A stretch of 64,000 nt of DNA from Allobosea caraganae (lineage in GTDB: Bacteria > Pseudomonadota > Alphaproteobacteria > Rhizobiales > Beijerinckiaceae): NCBI RefSeq assembly GCF_003351345.1, contig NZ_QQTO01000011.1:1-64000 (forward strand), read 5' to 3'. The stretch's first letter is position 1. The number at the start of each line of letters is the position of its first letter. The position numbers and the translations under genes were made by a program. Under the pieces are notes generated by a model. It made no database searches, had not been told where the DNA came from, and was given only the letters and a program-made list of their open reading frames with translations. Below, one piece after another: positions 27,417-35,703 of the stretch.

Positions 27417-28199
27417 CTAGAAGCTTGGCTTGGCTCCGATTTGCTGCGCGATGATGGATGCGGTCTGGGTCAGCGCCTTCACTAGGCCGTCGGTCTGCTC
27501 GTCGCGGAAGCGGAAGCTCGGGATCTGGAAGCCGACGCTGCCGATGACATCGCCCTGTGAGCCGAAGAACGGCACGGCGACGCCGATCGAATTCAGCGTC
27601 CGATGCGAGCGCGTCATGGCGAACCCCTTCCGCACCGTCTCCTCGAGGGCGCCGCGGATTTCCGCCTCGTCGAGCACCTCGCCCCGGATGTTCGGCGTGT
27701 CGCAAGTGGTGATCGCCGTCTCGATCTCGTCCTGCCCGAGATGGGCCAGCAGGGCGCGGCCGGCGGCGCCCCAGACGAGCGGCGCACGCCGGTTGAGCTC
27801 GACGACATAGCGCATCGGATCCTGCGGCGAGGCGGCCAGCGCCGTGTACATCCGCAGCTGCCGGCGCTCGAGGATCGTCAGCATCGACGTTTCGTTGAAC
27901 TGCGCCGTGAGCGCGGCGAGCAGGGGCTCGGCGATCTCGGCGAAGGGCATCTTGCCGCTGAGCCGACCGACGATGCGGTAAAGCTCCATCCCGGCCGAGA
28001 AATTGCCCTTGTCGGTCTGCTGGGCGAATTCGAGATCGGCGAGCTTTCGCAGCAGGCGATGCGTGCTGCTCACTGGCCAGCCAAGCAGATCGGCCGCCTG
28101 CTTCGCGTTCAGATGCGGATAGTCCGACAGCAGGCTGACCAGCCGGAGCACGCGGTTGATGGCGCCAATCTCGTTTATAACCAACAGCTTAGCTTTCAC
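27417..28199 (-). CDS. IclR-family transcriptional regulator
   Basis: This 260-residue protein has an N-terminal winged HTH (about 12-70; AADLLGWPVSSTHRLLRKL) and a C-terminal IclR effector domain (about 85-255; RRAPLVWGAAGRALLAHL). IclR regulators usually control nearby catabolic or transport genes. It starts with GTG and is divergent from the first PAL-like gene; a promoter-proximal dyad at 28301-28317 recurs upstream of the second PAL-like gene, so it may control both. It also converges with the Dpp-type importer. Confidence 0.9.
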   Translation of the reverse strand: MKAKLLVINEIGAINRVLRLVSLLSDYPHLNAKQAADLLGWPVSSTHRLLRKLADLEFAQQTDKGNFSAGMELYRIVGRLSGKMPFAEIAEPLLAALTAQFNETSMLTILERRQLRMYTALAASPQDPMRYVVELNRRAPLVWGAAGRALLAHLGQDEIETAITTCDTPNIRGEVLDEAEIRGALEETVRKGFAMTRSHRTLNSIGVAVPFFGSQGDVIGSVGFQIPSFRFRDEQTDGLVKALTQTASIIAQQIGAKPSF

Positions 28200-28300
28200 G
28201 GCGAGGTCCCGCGGCGCAAGCGCGCAGGGTTGTGCCCGTAGTGAAGAAGCCGTTTGACCCCTCCGTCAAGAGATGCCATCTTTCATCTGGTTAGATATAA

Positions 28301-28317
28301 AACTCACTCAGTGAGAT
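28301..28317. promoter_or_regulatory. Dyad AACTCA-N5-TGAGAT just after a TATAAA box (PAL-like gene 1)
   Basis: The inverted half-sites CTCA/TGAG with 5-nt spacing follow TATAAA (28296-28301), about 65 nt before the coding start. The second PAL-like gene has the same layout (TATAAA then ATCTCA-N5-TGAGAT at 33817-33833). Binding here would cover the transcription start, consistent with repression. The neighbouring IclR protein is the obvious candidate. Confidence 0.6.
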
Positions 28318-28380
28318 TTTGCCGATCGAAGTGAGCTGGCGCGCTATGCCGGCTCACAACCAGAATCGGGACGGAGGGAG

Positions 28381-29361
28381 ATGGAAGCGCTTGATGAGAC
28401 AATCGTGCTCGGCTCGGGCACGTATCGCTACGAACCGCTCGCGGAATGGGCAAAGCTGCCGGCCGGCTGGACGCTGGGAGAGGTGCCCTCGATCGCGATC
28501 GACGACTGCGACCGCGTCTATGTGTTCAACCGCGGCGACCGGCCGCTCATGGTCTTCGACCGCGACGGCAACTTCCTCGACTCTTGGGGCGAAGATCTCT
28601 TCCTCAAGCCGCACGGGCTGCATATCGGCCCGGATCAGTCGATCTACTGCACCGACGAAGGCACCCACACCGTCACCAAATGCACGCTGGACGGCAAGGT
28701 GCTGCTGCGCATCGGCGTGCCGAACCAGCCGGCGCCGCGAATGAGCGGCAAGCCGTTCAACCGCTGCACGCACACGGCATTGTCGCCGAGCGGCGATATC
28801 TATGTCTCCGACGGCTATGGCAATGCCGCGGTCCACAAATACAGCCCGGACGGCAAGTACCTGATGTCCTGGGGCGGCTCGGGCTCCGATCCCGGACAGT
28901 TCAACCTTCCCCACAAGATCGCCTGCGACGACGACGGCTGGGTCTATGTGGTCGATCGGGAAAACCACCGGGTCCAGATCTTCGACGGTGACGGCCGCTA
29001 CGAGACCCAGTGGAACAACCTGCATCGCCCCGGCGGCATGTACATGCTGGGCCGCAAGGATCCGCTGTTCTTCCTCGGCGAACTGCCGCCTCATCTTGCC
29101 CATAACCGCGAGAACCCGAATCTCGGGCCGCGCATCAGCATCGTGCACCGGGGCAAGCTGGTCGGCCGCGTCGACAGCCTCGATGGGCCGGGCAACGGCC
29201 TTGGCCAGTTCACCTCACCGCATGGGCTCGCGGTCGACGGGCGCGGCGACATCTATGTCGGGCAGGTGACGCGCAGCACCTGGCCGCTGCTGTTCCCCGG
29301 CCGGGATCTGCCGGCCAACCCGACCATGCTCAAGAAGCTGAGGCGTCTGCCGGCAGCCTGA
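28381..29361 (+). CDS. PAL-like NHL beta-propeller protein 1 (alpha-amidating-lyase-type)
   Basis: This 326-residue protein, without signal peptide or membrane segment, consists of NHL repeats (VYVFNRG, IYCTDEG, IYVSDGYGN, VYVVDRENHRVQIF, IYVGQV). By hand alignment it keeps the key residues of animal peptidyl-alpha-hydroxyglycine alpha-amidating lyase: Arg51 in FNRG, His78 in PHGLH, Tyr146 in SDGYGN, His178 in LPHKI and His281 in SPHGL (animal Arg533, His585, Tyr654, His690, His786). The three histidines would bind zinc. The animal enzyme splits a carbinolamide to amide plus glyoxylate; here the enzyme is probably cytosolic and no hydroxylating monooxygenase is adjacent, so the natural substrate is unknown. 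It heads a TTT operon. Confidence 0.85.
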   Translation: MEALDETIVLGSGTYRYEPLAEWAKLPAGWTLGEVPSIAIDDCDRVYVFNRGDRPLMVFDRDGNFLDSWGEDLFLKPHGLHIGPDQSIYCTDEGTHTVTKCTLDGKVLLRIGVPNQPAPRMSGKPFNRCTHTALSPSGDIYVSDGYGNAAVHKYSPDGKYLMSWGGSGSDPGQFNLPHKIACDDDGWVYVVDRENHRVQIFDGDGRYETQWNNLHRPGGMYMLGRKDPLFFLGELPPHLAHNRENPNLGPRISIVHRGKLVGRVDSLDGPGNGLGQFTSPHGLAVDGRGDIYVGQVTRSTWPLLFPGRDLPANPTMLKKLRRLPAA

Positions 29362-29399
29362 GAGCTGCAGGGCGCATCGAAACGAGAATGCGAAGCGCG

Positions 29400-29421
29400 G
29401 CGCCGGCCTGACTGCCGGCGC
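29400..29421 (+). other. Hairpin before the first TctC gene
   Basis: GCGCCGGC (29400-29407) pairs with GCCGGCGC (29414-29421), 39 nt after the PAL-like stop. No T-run follows, so processing or partial attenuation is more likely than full termination. Confidence 0.45.
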
Positions 29422-29465
29422 GCCGAAGCATCCGGGACATCAACGATAAAACAGGGAGAGGAAAC

Positions 29466-30437
29466 ATGAGGAAGGCCATCCTTCTCGCGCTTGCGGGCGC
29501 GATCAGCTTCGCTGCCGCAGCGGCAGCTCAATCATTCCCGCAGAAGGGAAAGCCGATCAGCCTGATCGTCCCGTCATCCGCCGGCGGCGGCACCGATACT
29601 GCGACGCGCCTGCTCGCGCCGCTGATGGAAAAGGATCTCGGCACCTCGGTCGTCGTCGTCAACAAGCCCGGCGGCTCGATGCAGGTCGGCTTCGGCTTCG
29701 TCGCCGGCGCCAAGCCCGATGGCCACACGCTGGCGATGCTGATCATGCCGCCGGCGCAGAGCATCTATTTCGACCCGCAGCGCAAGGCGCCGTTCGAGCG
29801 CAACAGCCTCGTCCCGGTCGGCATGTACTACGGCGCGCCCTTCGCCATCGTCGTCTCGGCCAAGAGCCCCTACAAGACGCTGGCCGACCTCGTCGCTGCG
29901 GCCAGGGCCGAAGCGGGCAAGCTGAACGGCGGCACCACCGGCTTCATGGCGTCGGGCCATCTCGCCCTGCTGGCCTTCGAGCAGGGCACCAAGACCAAGA
30001 TGACCGCGGTGCACTACCAGGGCGGGGGCCCATTGCTGGCCGCGCTGCTGGGCGGGCAGATCGACGTCACCTTCAACTCGATCGGCGAGCTCCTGGCCCA
30101 GAAGAATGCCGGTGCCATCCGGCTGCTGGCCCTGATGAACGATACGCGCGACCCGCAGATCCCGGACGTGCCGACCGTCACTGAGGCCGGCTTCACCGGC
30201 GTCGCGCCGATGGGCTCCTATATCGGCCTCGCCGCTCCTGCCGGCACACCGCCCGACATCATCGCGCGCCTCTCCGTCTCGCTGAAGAAGGCGGTCGACG
30301 ATCCCATCCTCAAGGAGCGGATGACCGGTCTCGGCAACACGCTGATCTTCACCGATCCGGCCGGGGCCAACAAGTTCTGGGACGAGGCCGACGCGCGGTT
30401 CAAGCCGCTGATCGAGTCGGCTCCGAAGTCCCAGTAG
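29466..30437 (+). CDS. TctC/Bug-family tripartite tricarboxylate transporter binding protein (set 1)
   Basis: This 323-residue periplasmic protein has a Sec signal (MRKAILLALAGAISFAAA, cleavage about residue 21) and the Bug fold: ISLIVPSSAGGGTDTATRLL binds the ligand carboxylate, followed by KPGGSMQVGFGFVAGAKPDG. The RBS GGGAGAGGAAAC precedes ATG. It supplies the TctAB pair encoded 1.3 kb downstream in the same direction. Ligands of Bug proteins are usually di- or tricarboxylates or related acids; this one cannot be named. Confidence 0.9.
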   Translation: MRKAILLALAGAISFAAAAAAQSFPQKGKPISLIVPSSAGGGTDTATRLLAPLMEKDLGTSVVVVNKPGGSMQVGFGFVAGAKPDGHTLAMLIMPPAQSIYFDPQRKAPFERNSLVPVGMYYGAPFAIVVSAKSPYKTLADLVAAARAEAGKLNGGTTGFMASGHLALLAFEQGTKTKMTAVHYQGGGPLLAALLGGQIDVTFNSIGELLAQKNAGAIRLLALMNDTRDPQIPDVPTVTEAGFTGVAPMGSYIGLAAPAGTPPDIIARLSVSLKKAVDDPILKERMTGLGNTLIFTDPAGANKFWDEADARFKPLIESAPKSQ

Positions 30438-30453
30438 CACCCGCCAGGCGCAG

Positions 30454-30485
30454 GTCTCCGGCTTCCCTCCGCGGAGGCCGGAGAC
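30454..30485 (+). other. Hairpin after the TctC gene of set 1
   Basis: GTCTCCGGC (30454-30462) pairs with GCCGGAGAC (30477-30485), with CTCCGCGGAG inside. It directly follows the binding-protein stop and has no T-run, so it may protect the upstream message and set the ratio of binding protein to downstream enzymes. Confidence 0.5.
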
Positions 30486-30548
30486 ACCGGCATTCGCCCG
30501 CGGCTCCGCATCGACGCGCCGCGCAGTCACTCACGGGAATTCCGCATA

Positions 30549-31703
30549 ATGAGCCATCCAGGCCCTTTCGCATCAGACATCCTGCCCGCCGGCGTCCGCT
30601 CCCGCCTGATCCCGGACATCAACGGCATGGTGATGCACATCCTGGAGGCCGGTTACGAGACGCCGAACCGCCCCTGCGTGCTACTGGTGCACGGCTTTCC
30701 GGAGCTCGCCTATTCCTGGCGCAAGGTCCTCGGGCCGCTGGCCGAGGCCGGCTATCACGTCATTGCGCCCGATCTGCGCGGCTATGGCCGGACATCGGGC
30801 ACCAATCCCGGCTTCGACGACGACCTGATGCCCTGGCGCATCGTCAATCAGGTCCGCGATCTGATGGGCCTGCTCTGGGCGCTGGGCTACCGCTCGACCG
30901 AGGCGATCGTCGGCCATGACTTCGGCGCCATCATCTCGGCCTGGTGCGCTGCGATCCGTCCCGACGTGTTCCGCCGGATGGCGCTGATGTGCGGGCCGTT
31001 TGCCGGGCCCCCGGACATCCCCTTCGATACCGACCGGAACCCGAAGCCGCAGCGCCCCGACCCGATCCACGCCGAGCTCGCGGCGCTGGAGCGGCCGCGC
31101 AAGCACTACCAGCGCTATTACACGACGCGGCCGGCCAACACCGACATGACCCAGTGCGAGCAAGGCGTGCATGATTTCCTGCGCGCCTATTTCCACCACA
31201 AGAGCGGCGACTGGAAGCAGAACAAGCCGTTCCGCCTCTCCGGCTGGACCGCGTCCGAGCTGGCGAAGCTGCCGACCTACTACGTCATGGACATAGCCGA
31301 GACCATGGCGACCACGGCGGCCAAGGAAATGCCCTCGGCTGCCGAGATCGCCGCCTGCACCTGGCTGACGGAGGACGAGCTCAGGGTCTTCAGCGGGGAA
31401 TACGAGCGCAACGGCTTCCAGGGCGGGCTGCAGAACTACCGCGTCCGCACCGAGAATGCCGGCCAGACCGACCTTCAGGTCTTCGCCGGCCGCAAGGTCG
31501 AGCAGCCCTCGCTGTTCGTCTCCGGCGACGCCGACTGGGCCGTGTTGCAGATGCCCGGCAATCTCGAGCGGATGCGCGACACCGTCTGCACCAATTTCGT
31601 CGGCTGCCATCTGCTGGAGGGCGCCGGGCACTGGGTCCAGCAGGAGCGGCCGGAGGAGGTCACGCAGATCCTGCGCGATTTCCTGAAGGTGCCCGCCAGC
31701 TGA
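30549..31703 (+). CDS. Epoxide-hydrolase-like alpha/beta-hydrolase
   Basis: This 384-residue hydrolase shows the oxyanion motif HGFPE (about 55), a nucleophile elbow GHDFGA with Asp rather than Ser (about 122), an acid in VSGDADW (about 325) and base His in GAGHWVQQE (about 360). An Asp nucleophile with HGFP is typical of epoxide hydrolases and haloalkane-type hydrolases rather than esterases. A long cap region lies between residues 150 and 290. It is cytosolic and lies between the TctC and TctB genes of set 1, so it probably acts on the imported compound or a derivative. Confidence 0.85.
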   Translation: MSHPGPFASDILPAGVRSRLIPDINGMVMHILEAGYETPNRPCVLLVHGFPELAYSWRKVLGPLAEAGYHVIAPDLRGYGRTSGTNPGFDDDLMPWRIVNQVRDLMGLLWALGYRSTEAIVGHDFGAIISAWCAAIRPDVFRRMALMCGPFAGPPDIPFDTDRNPKPQRPDPIHAELAALERPRKHYQRYYTTRPANTDMTQCEQGVHDFLRAYFHHKSGDWKQNKPFRLSGWTASELAKLPTYYVMDIAETMATTAAKEMPSAAEIAACTWLTEDELRVFSGEYERNGFQGGLQNYRVRTENAGQTDLQVFAGRKVEQPSLFVSGDADWAVLQMPGNLERMRDTVCTNFVGCHLLEGAGHWVQQERPEEVTQILRDFLKVPAS

Positions 31704-31768
31704 CGCGTCGGCAAAGAAGTGACGAGAAGAAGAGCATGCCCAAAGGGCGGCAGTCGGGAGGACGAAGG

Positions 31769-32227
31769 ATGTCGGCGAACACGAAGGACCTGGCCTGCGG
31801 CGCGGTCTTCACAGGGGTCGGCGTGCTCTATGGCGGCATGGCGTGGACATCGCTGCCGATCGGCCGGGCGCTCGCCATGGGGCCGGGCTATTTCCCGGCG
31901 CTGATGGCGCTGATCCTGACGGGGCTCGGCCTCGCCATCCTGGTGCGCGCCTTCCTCACCTCGCAGGAGAACCCCTTCGGCGCCGTGCCCTGGCGCGCGG
32001 TCGCCTTCATCGCGGTCGCCGTCCTGTTCTTCTATTTCTGCCTCGAGCAGATCGGAATGTTCCCGACCGTCTTCATCACGACGCTGCTCGCTTGCGCGGC
32101 GAATGACAGGTTCCGCATCGTCGAATCGGCCATTGCGGGCCTCGTCGTCGCCACGTTCTGCACGCTCGTCTTCGGGTACCTGCTGCGGCTGCCGGTGCCG
32201 CTATTCGCCTCGCCATTCGGCGGTTAG
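31769..32227 (+). CDS. TctB-family small membrane subunit (TTT set 1)
   Basis: This 152-residue protein has four predicted membrane segments and the MGPGYFPALMA motif typical of TctB. I chose ATG 31769 with GGGAGGACGAAGG in front; an in-frame ATG 33 nt upstream adds only charged residues. With the TctA protein 15 nt downstream it forms the membrane part of the secondary transporter driven by ion gradients. Confidence 0.87.
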   Translation: MSANTKDLACGAVFTGVGVLYGGMAWTSLPIGRALAMGPGYFPALMALILTGLGLAILVRAFLTSQENPFGAVPWRAVAFIAVAVLFFYFCLEQIGMFPTVFITTLLACAANDRFRIVESAIAGLVVATFCTLVFGYLLRLPVPLFASPFGG

Positions 32228-32242
32228 TGGGACGGGCAATCG

Positions 32243-33751
32243 ATGGATCTCCTCGACAATCTCAGCCTCGGCATCAGCGTCGCCGTCCTTCCGGCCAATC
32301 TCCTCTATTGCTTCCTCGGCGTGCTGCTGGGGACCGTGGTCGGCGTCCTGCCGGGCATCGGCCCGCTGGCCACCTGCGCCATGCTGCTGCCGCTGACCTT
32401 CGGCCTGCAGCCCACCCCGGCCCTGATCATGCTGGCGGGCATCTATTACGGCTCGCAATATGGCGGGTCGACGACTGCGATCCTGATCAACCTCCCGGGC
32501 GAGTCGTCATCGGCGGTCACCGCGCTGGACGGCTACCAGATGGCGCGGCGCGGCAGGGCCGGCCCAGCGCTCGCCGCCGCGGCGCTCGGCTCGTTCTTCG
32601 CCGGCACGGTGGCGACGGTCCTGATCGCGGTCGTGGCCGGCCCGCTCACCGCGGTGGCGCTGAGCTTCGGGCCGGCCGAATACTTCTCGCTCATGGTTCT
32701 CGGCCTCGTCTCCTCGGTCGCGCTGGCCTCGGGCTCGATCCTCAAGGCGACGGCGATGATCGTGCTCGGCCTGCTGCTGGGCTTGACCGGCACGGACATG
32801 TTCAGCGGCACGCCGCGCTTCACCTTCGGCATCGTCGGAATGCTCGACGGCATCGATTTCGTCGCCATCGCGGCGGGGCTCTACGGCATCGGCGAAATCC
32901 TGCGCAATCTCGAGGGCGGTGACCGGCAGCCGATGAGCGTCACGGCCGTCTCGCATCTCTGGCCGTCGCGAAATGACCTGAAGCGCATCATCGCCCCCGT
33001 CCTGAGGGGTACGGCCATCGGCTCGCTGCTTGGCGTCCTGCCTGGCGGTGGGGCGCTGCTGGCCTCCTTCGTGGCCTATAACGTCGAGAAGAACGTCTCG
33101 CCCAACGCCGCGGAGTTCGGCAAGGGCGCGATCGAAGGCGTCGCCGCGCCGGAATCCGCCAATAATGCCGGCGCGCAGACATCCTTCATCCCGATGCTGG
33201 CGCTCGGCATCCCCTCCAACGTGATCATGGCGCTGATGATCGGCGCGATGATCATGCAGGGCATCGTGCCGGGCCCGGACGTGGTGACGCGAAACCCCGA
33301 ACTCTTCTGGGGGCTGATCGCCTCGATGTGGATCGGCAATGCGTTCCTGGTGATCCTGAACCTGCCGCTCGTCGGCGTCTGGGTCTCGCTGCTGCGCATA
33401 CCCTATCGCTTCCTGTTCCCGGCGATCGTCGTGTTCTCCTGCATCGGCGTCTATTCGGTCGAGAATAGCAGCTTCGCGGTCCTGCTCCTGCTGGCCGCCG
33501 GCCTGCTCGGCTACCTGCTGATCAAGCTGGACTGCGAGCCGGCGCCCTTCGTGCTGGGCTTCATCCTCGGCCCGATGCTGGAGGAGCATCTGCGCCGGGC
33601 GCTGACCCTTTCCCGCGGCGATCCGACGGTGTTCGTGACGCGGCCGATCAGCCTGGCGCTGCTCTGCGTCGCCGCCGCGGCTCTCGTCCTGGTCACGCGC
33701 CCGGCGGTCGCCCGACGCCGCCAGGAGGTGTTCGTCGAGGACGAAGCCTAG
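32243..33751 (+). CDS. TctA-family large membrane subunit (TTT set 1)
   Basis: This 502-residue membrane protein has about 11-12 segments. Conserved TctA stretches are LLGTVVGVLPGIGPLATCAM near the N-terminus, [40 protein letters not shown] and LALGIPSNVIMALM, the duplicated GxGP/GIPG motifs of the ligand path. It is full length. A promoter region for the second PAL-like gene follows, so this probably ends the first operon. Confidence 0.92.
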   Translation: MDLLDNLSLGISVAVLPANLLYCFLGVLLGTVVGVLPGIGPLATCAMLLPLTFGLQPTPALIMLAGIYYGSQYGGSTTAILINLPGESSSAVTALDGYQMARRGRAGPALAAAALGSFFAGTVATVLIAVVAGPLTAVALSFGPAEYFSLMVLGLVSSVALASGSILKATAMIVLGLLLGLTGTDMFSGTPRFTFGIVGMLDGIDFVAIAAGLYGIGEILRNLEGGDRQPMSVTAVSHLWPSRNDLKRIIAPVLRGTAIGSLLGVLPGGGALLASFVAYNVEKNVSPNAAEFGKGAIEGVAAPESANNAGAQTSFIPMLALGIPSNVIMALMIGAMIMQGIVPGPDVVTRNPELFWGLIASMWIGNAFLVILNLPLVGVWVSLLRIPYRFLFPAIVVFSCIGVYSVENSSFAVLLLLAAGLLGYLLIKLDCEPAPFVLGFILGPMLEEHLRRALTLSRGDPTVFVTRPISLALLCVAAAALVLVTRPAVARRRQEVFVEDEA

Positions 33752-33816
33752 CGAGGCGTGGCGGTAAATTGACAGGGCGGAGACGCTTCAGCATAGTCCT
33801 GTTCAATGAAATATAA

Positions 33817-33833
33817 ATCTCATTGTATGAGAT
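33817..33833. promoter_or_regulatory. Dyad ATCTCA-N5-TGAGAT just after a TATAAA box (PAL-like gene 2)
   Basis: A perfect 6-5-6 inverted repeat follows TATAAA (33812-33817) at the same relative position as the dyad in front of PAL-like gene 1. It lies 56 nt before the coding start. The shared promoter architecture implies co-regulation of the two operons. Confidence 0.65.
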
Positions 33834-33888
33834 ATTCGATGGGGTGCGGAGCTGTTGAACTCCGCTGCGAAACGACAGGGACGGCAGC

Positions 33889-34857
33889 ATGACGGGCGTG
33901 ATGGGTTCGGGCGAGTACCGCTACGAGCCGGTGGAAGACTGGGCCAAGCTGCCCGAAGGCTGGGAACTGGGCGAAACGGCTGCCGTTGCCGTCGACGAGC
34001 GCGACCGGGTCTACGTCTTCAACCGCGGCGCCCATCCGATGGTGGTGTTCGACCGCGAGGGCAATTTCCTGTCCTCCTGGGGGCAGGACCTGTTCAAGCG
34101 GCCGCACGGCCTGCATATCGGCCCGGACCAGTCGATCTACTGCACCGACGAGGGCACCCACACGGTCTGCAAATGCAGCCTCGACGGCAAGCTGCAGCTC
34201 CAGATCGGCAATCCCGGCCAGCCGGCGACGCCGATGAGCGGCAAGCCGTTCAACCGCTGCACCCATACCGCGCTGTCGCCCTCCGGCGAGATCTACGTCT
34301 CCGACGGCTACGGCAACGCGATGGTGCATAAATACGCGCCGGATGGCCGCTACCTCACGTCCTGGGGCGGGCCGGGCTGCGACCGGGGCCAGTTCAACCT
34401 GCCGCACAACATCGCCTGCGATGCCGACGGCTATGTCTACGTCGCCGACCGCGAGAACCATCGCATCCAGATCTTCGACGGCAACGGCCGGTACGAGGGC
34501 CAGTGGAACAACATGCATCGCCCCAGCGCGATGCTGCTGACGCCCAGCCCATGCCCGCTCTGCTTCGTCGGCGAGCTCGCGCCCTACATGGCTGTGAACC
34601 GCGACACGCCCAATCTCGGCCCGCGCATCAGCATCCTCTCGAAGGGCGAGCTGGTCGGCCGACTCGACTCCGTCGGCGGGCCGGGCACCGGCGCTGCGCA
34701 ATTCACCTCGCCGCATGGGCTCGCGGTGGATTCGCACGGCGATCTCTATGTCGGCGAGGTCACCGCCTCGTCCTGGCCGTCGCTGTTCCCCGGGCAGCCT
34801 CTGCCCAAGCCGCTCAATTCGCTGAAGAAGTTCCGCCGTCTTCGCGACGATGGCTGA
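33889..34857 (+). CDS. PAL-like NHL beta-propeller protein 2
   Basis: This 322-residue paralogue of the proteins at 28381 and 49934 aligns without gaps to protein 1 over most of its length. The lyase-type residues are retained: Arg46 (FNRG), His73 (PHGLH), Tyr141 (SDGYGN), His173 (LPHNI) and His276 (SPHGL). NHL blades read VYVFNRG, IYCTDEG, IYVSDGYGN, VYVADRENHRIQIF and LYVGEV. It heads a four-gene unit with a hydroxypyruvate-isomerase-like protein, an SDR and a racemase-like protein, so its product probably feeds those enzymes. The chemistry is inferred from the animal enzyme only. Confidence 0.85.
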   Translation: MTGVMGSGEYRYEPVEDWAKLPEGWELGETAAVAVDERDRVYVFNRGAHPMVVFDREGNFLSSWGQDLFKRPHGLHIGPDQSIYCTDEGTHTVCKCSLDGKLQLQIGNPGQPATPMSGKPFNRCTHTALSPSGEIYVSDGYGNAMVHKYAPDGRYLTSWGGPGCDRGQFNLPHNIACDADGYVYVADRENHRIQIFDGNGRYEGQWNNMHRPSAMLLTPSPCPLCFVGELAPYMAVNRDTPNLGPRISILSKGELVGRLDSVGGPGTGAAQFTSPHGLAVDSHGDLYVGEVTASSWPSLFPGQPLPKPLNSLKKFRRLRDDG

Positions 34858-34870
34858 GGAGGCCTTGAGG

Positions 34871-35674
34871 ATGTATCGCGCAGCCGCGCGCTTCAGCGCC
34901 CATATCGGCTATCTGTTCAACGAGTTTCCGCTGGCGGATCGGGTCAAGGCGGCAGCCGAGGCCGGCTTCGTCGCGGTCGAGCATCCCGCGCCGATGCAGA
35001 TAGAGGCTGCCAGCATGCGCGTCCTGCTGGCCGATGCCGGGCTCGCCTTCGCGCAAATGGGCCTGGCCGCGGGCGACCCCGCACGCGGTGAGAAGGGGCT
35101 GGCGGCGCTGCCAGAGGCGAGGGCGCGCTTTCGCGACGCCGCACTCGCAGGACTGGACTATGCGGCGGAGATCGGCTGCCGCCTGGTCCACCCGATGTCG
35201 GGCGTCCTGCCCACCGGCTCGGGGCTGGACGCGCTCTGGCCGACTTATCTCGACAATATGGGTTTCGTCGCGGACGAGGCGGCCAAGCGCGGCCTCACCG
35301 TGCTGATCGAGCCGATCGGCCCCGGCACCCTGCCCGATTATGCGATGGCGCGGACGCAGAGCGGGCTGGACGCCATCGCCGCGCTCGGCCTCGGCAATGT
35401 GAAGCTGCTGTTCGACGTCTTCCACGGAGCCAACGAAGGTCTCGATCCGGCGGCGTTCATCGCCACGAATGGCGGCGCTATCGCGCATGTCCATTTTGCC
35501 GACCGGCCCGGCCGCCACGAGCCGGGGACCGGAGAACTGGACTTTCCGGCCATCAGGCGGGCGCTAGCCGAGATCGACTATGACGGGCTGATCGGCTGCG
35601 AATACGTGCCGAGCCGTCGGACCGAGGACGGTCTCCATTGGCTGCGCGGCTGGTCTCAGCCGGTGGCCGTCTAA
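34871..35674 (+). CDS. Hydroxypyruvate isomerase-like TIM-barrel protein
   Basis: This 267-residue protein belongs to the xylose-isomerase-like TIM-barrel family. Metal-ligand positions are visible: Glu in VLIEPIG (about 145), Asp in LLFDVFH (about 180), His/Asp in HVHFADRPGRHEPG (about 208-221) and Glu in GCEYVP (about 240). The GRHEPGTGELDF motif is diagnostic of Hyi-type proteins that interconvert hydroxypyruvate and tartronate semialdehyde. I chose ATG 34871 because GAGGAGG lies 9 nt upstream; ATG 34850 overlaps the previous stop. A link to glyoxylate-derived metabolites fits a PAL-like neighbour but is inference. Confidence 0.85.
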   Translation: MYRAAARFSAHIGYLFNEFPLADRVKAAAEAGFVAVEHPAPMQIEAASMRVLLADAGLAFAQMGLAAGDPARGEKGLAALPEARARFRDAALAGLDYAAEIGCRLVHPMSGVLPTGSGLDALWPTYLDNMGFVADEAAKRGLTVLIEPIGPGTLPDYAMARTQSGLDAIAALGLGNVKLLFDVFHGANEGLDPAAFIATNGGAIAHVHFADRPGRHEPGTGELDFPAIRRALAEIDYDGLIGCEYVPSRRTEDGLHWLRGWSQPVAV

Positions 35675-35703
35675 CGCAAGAACGAATTGCCCAGGAGTGA
35701 GCG

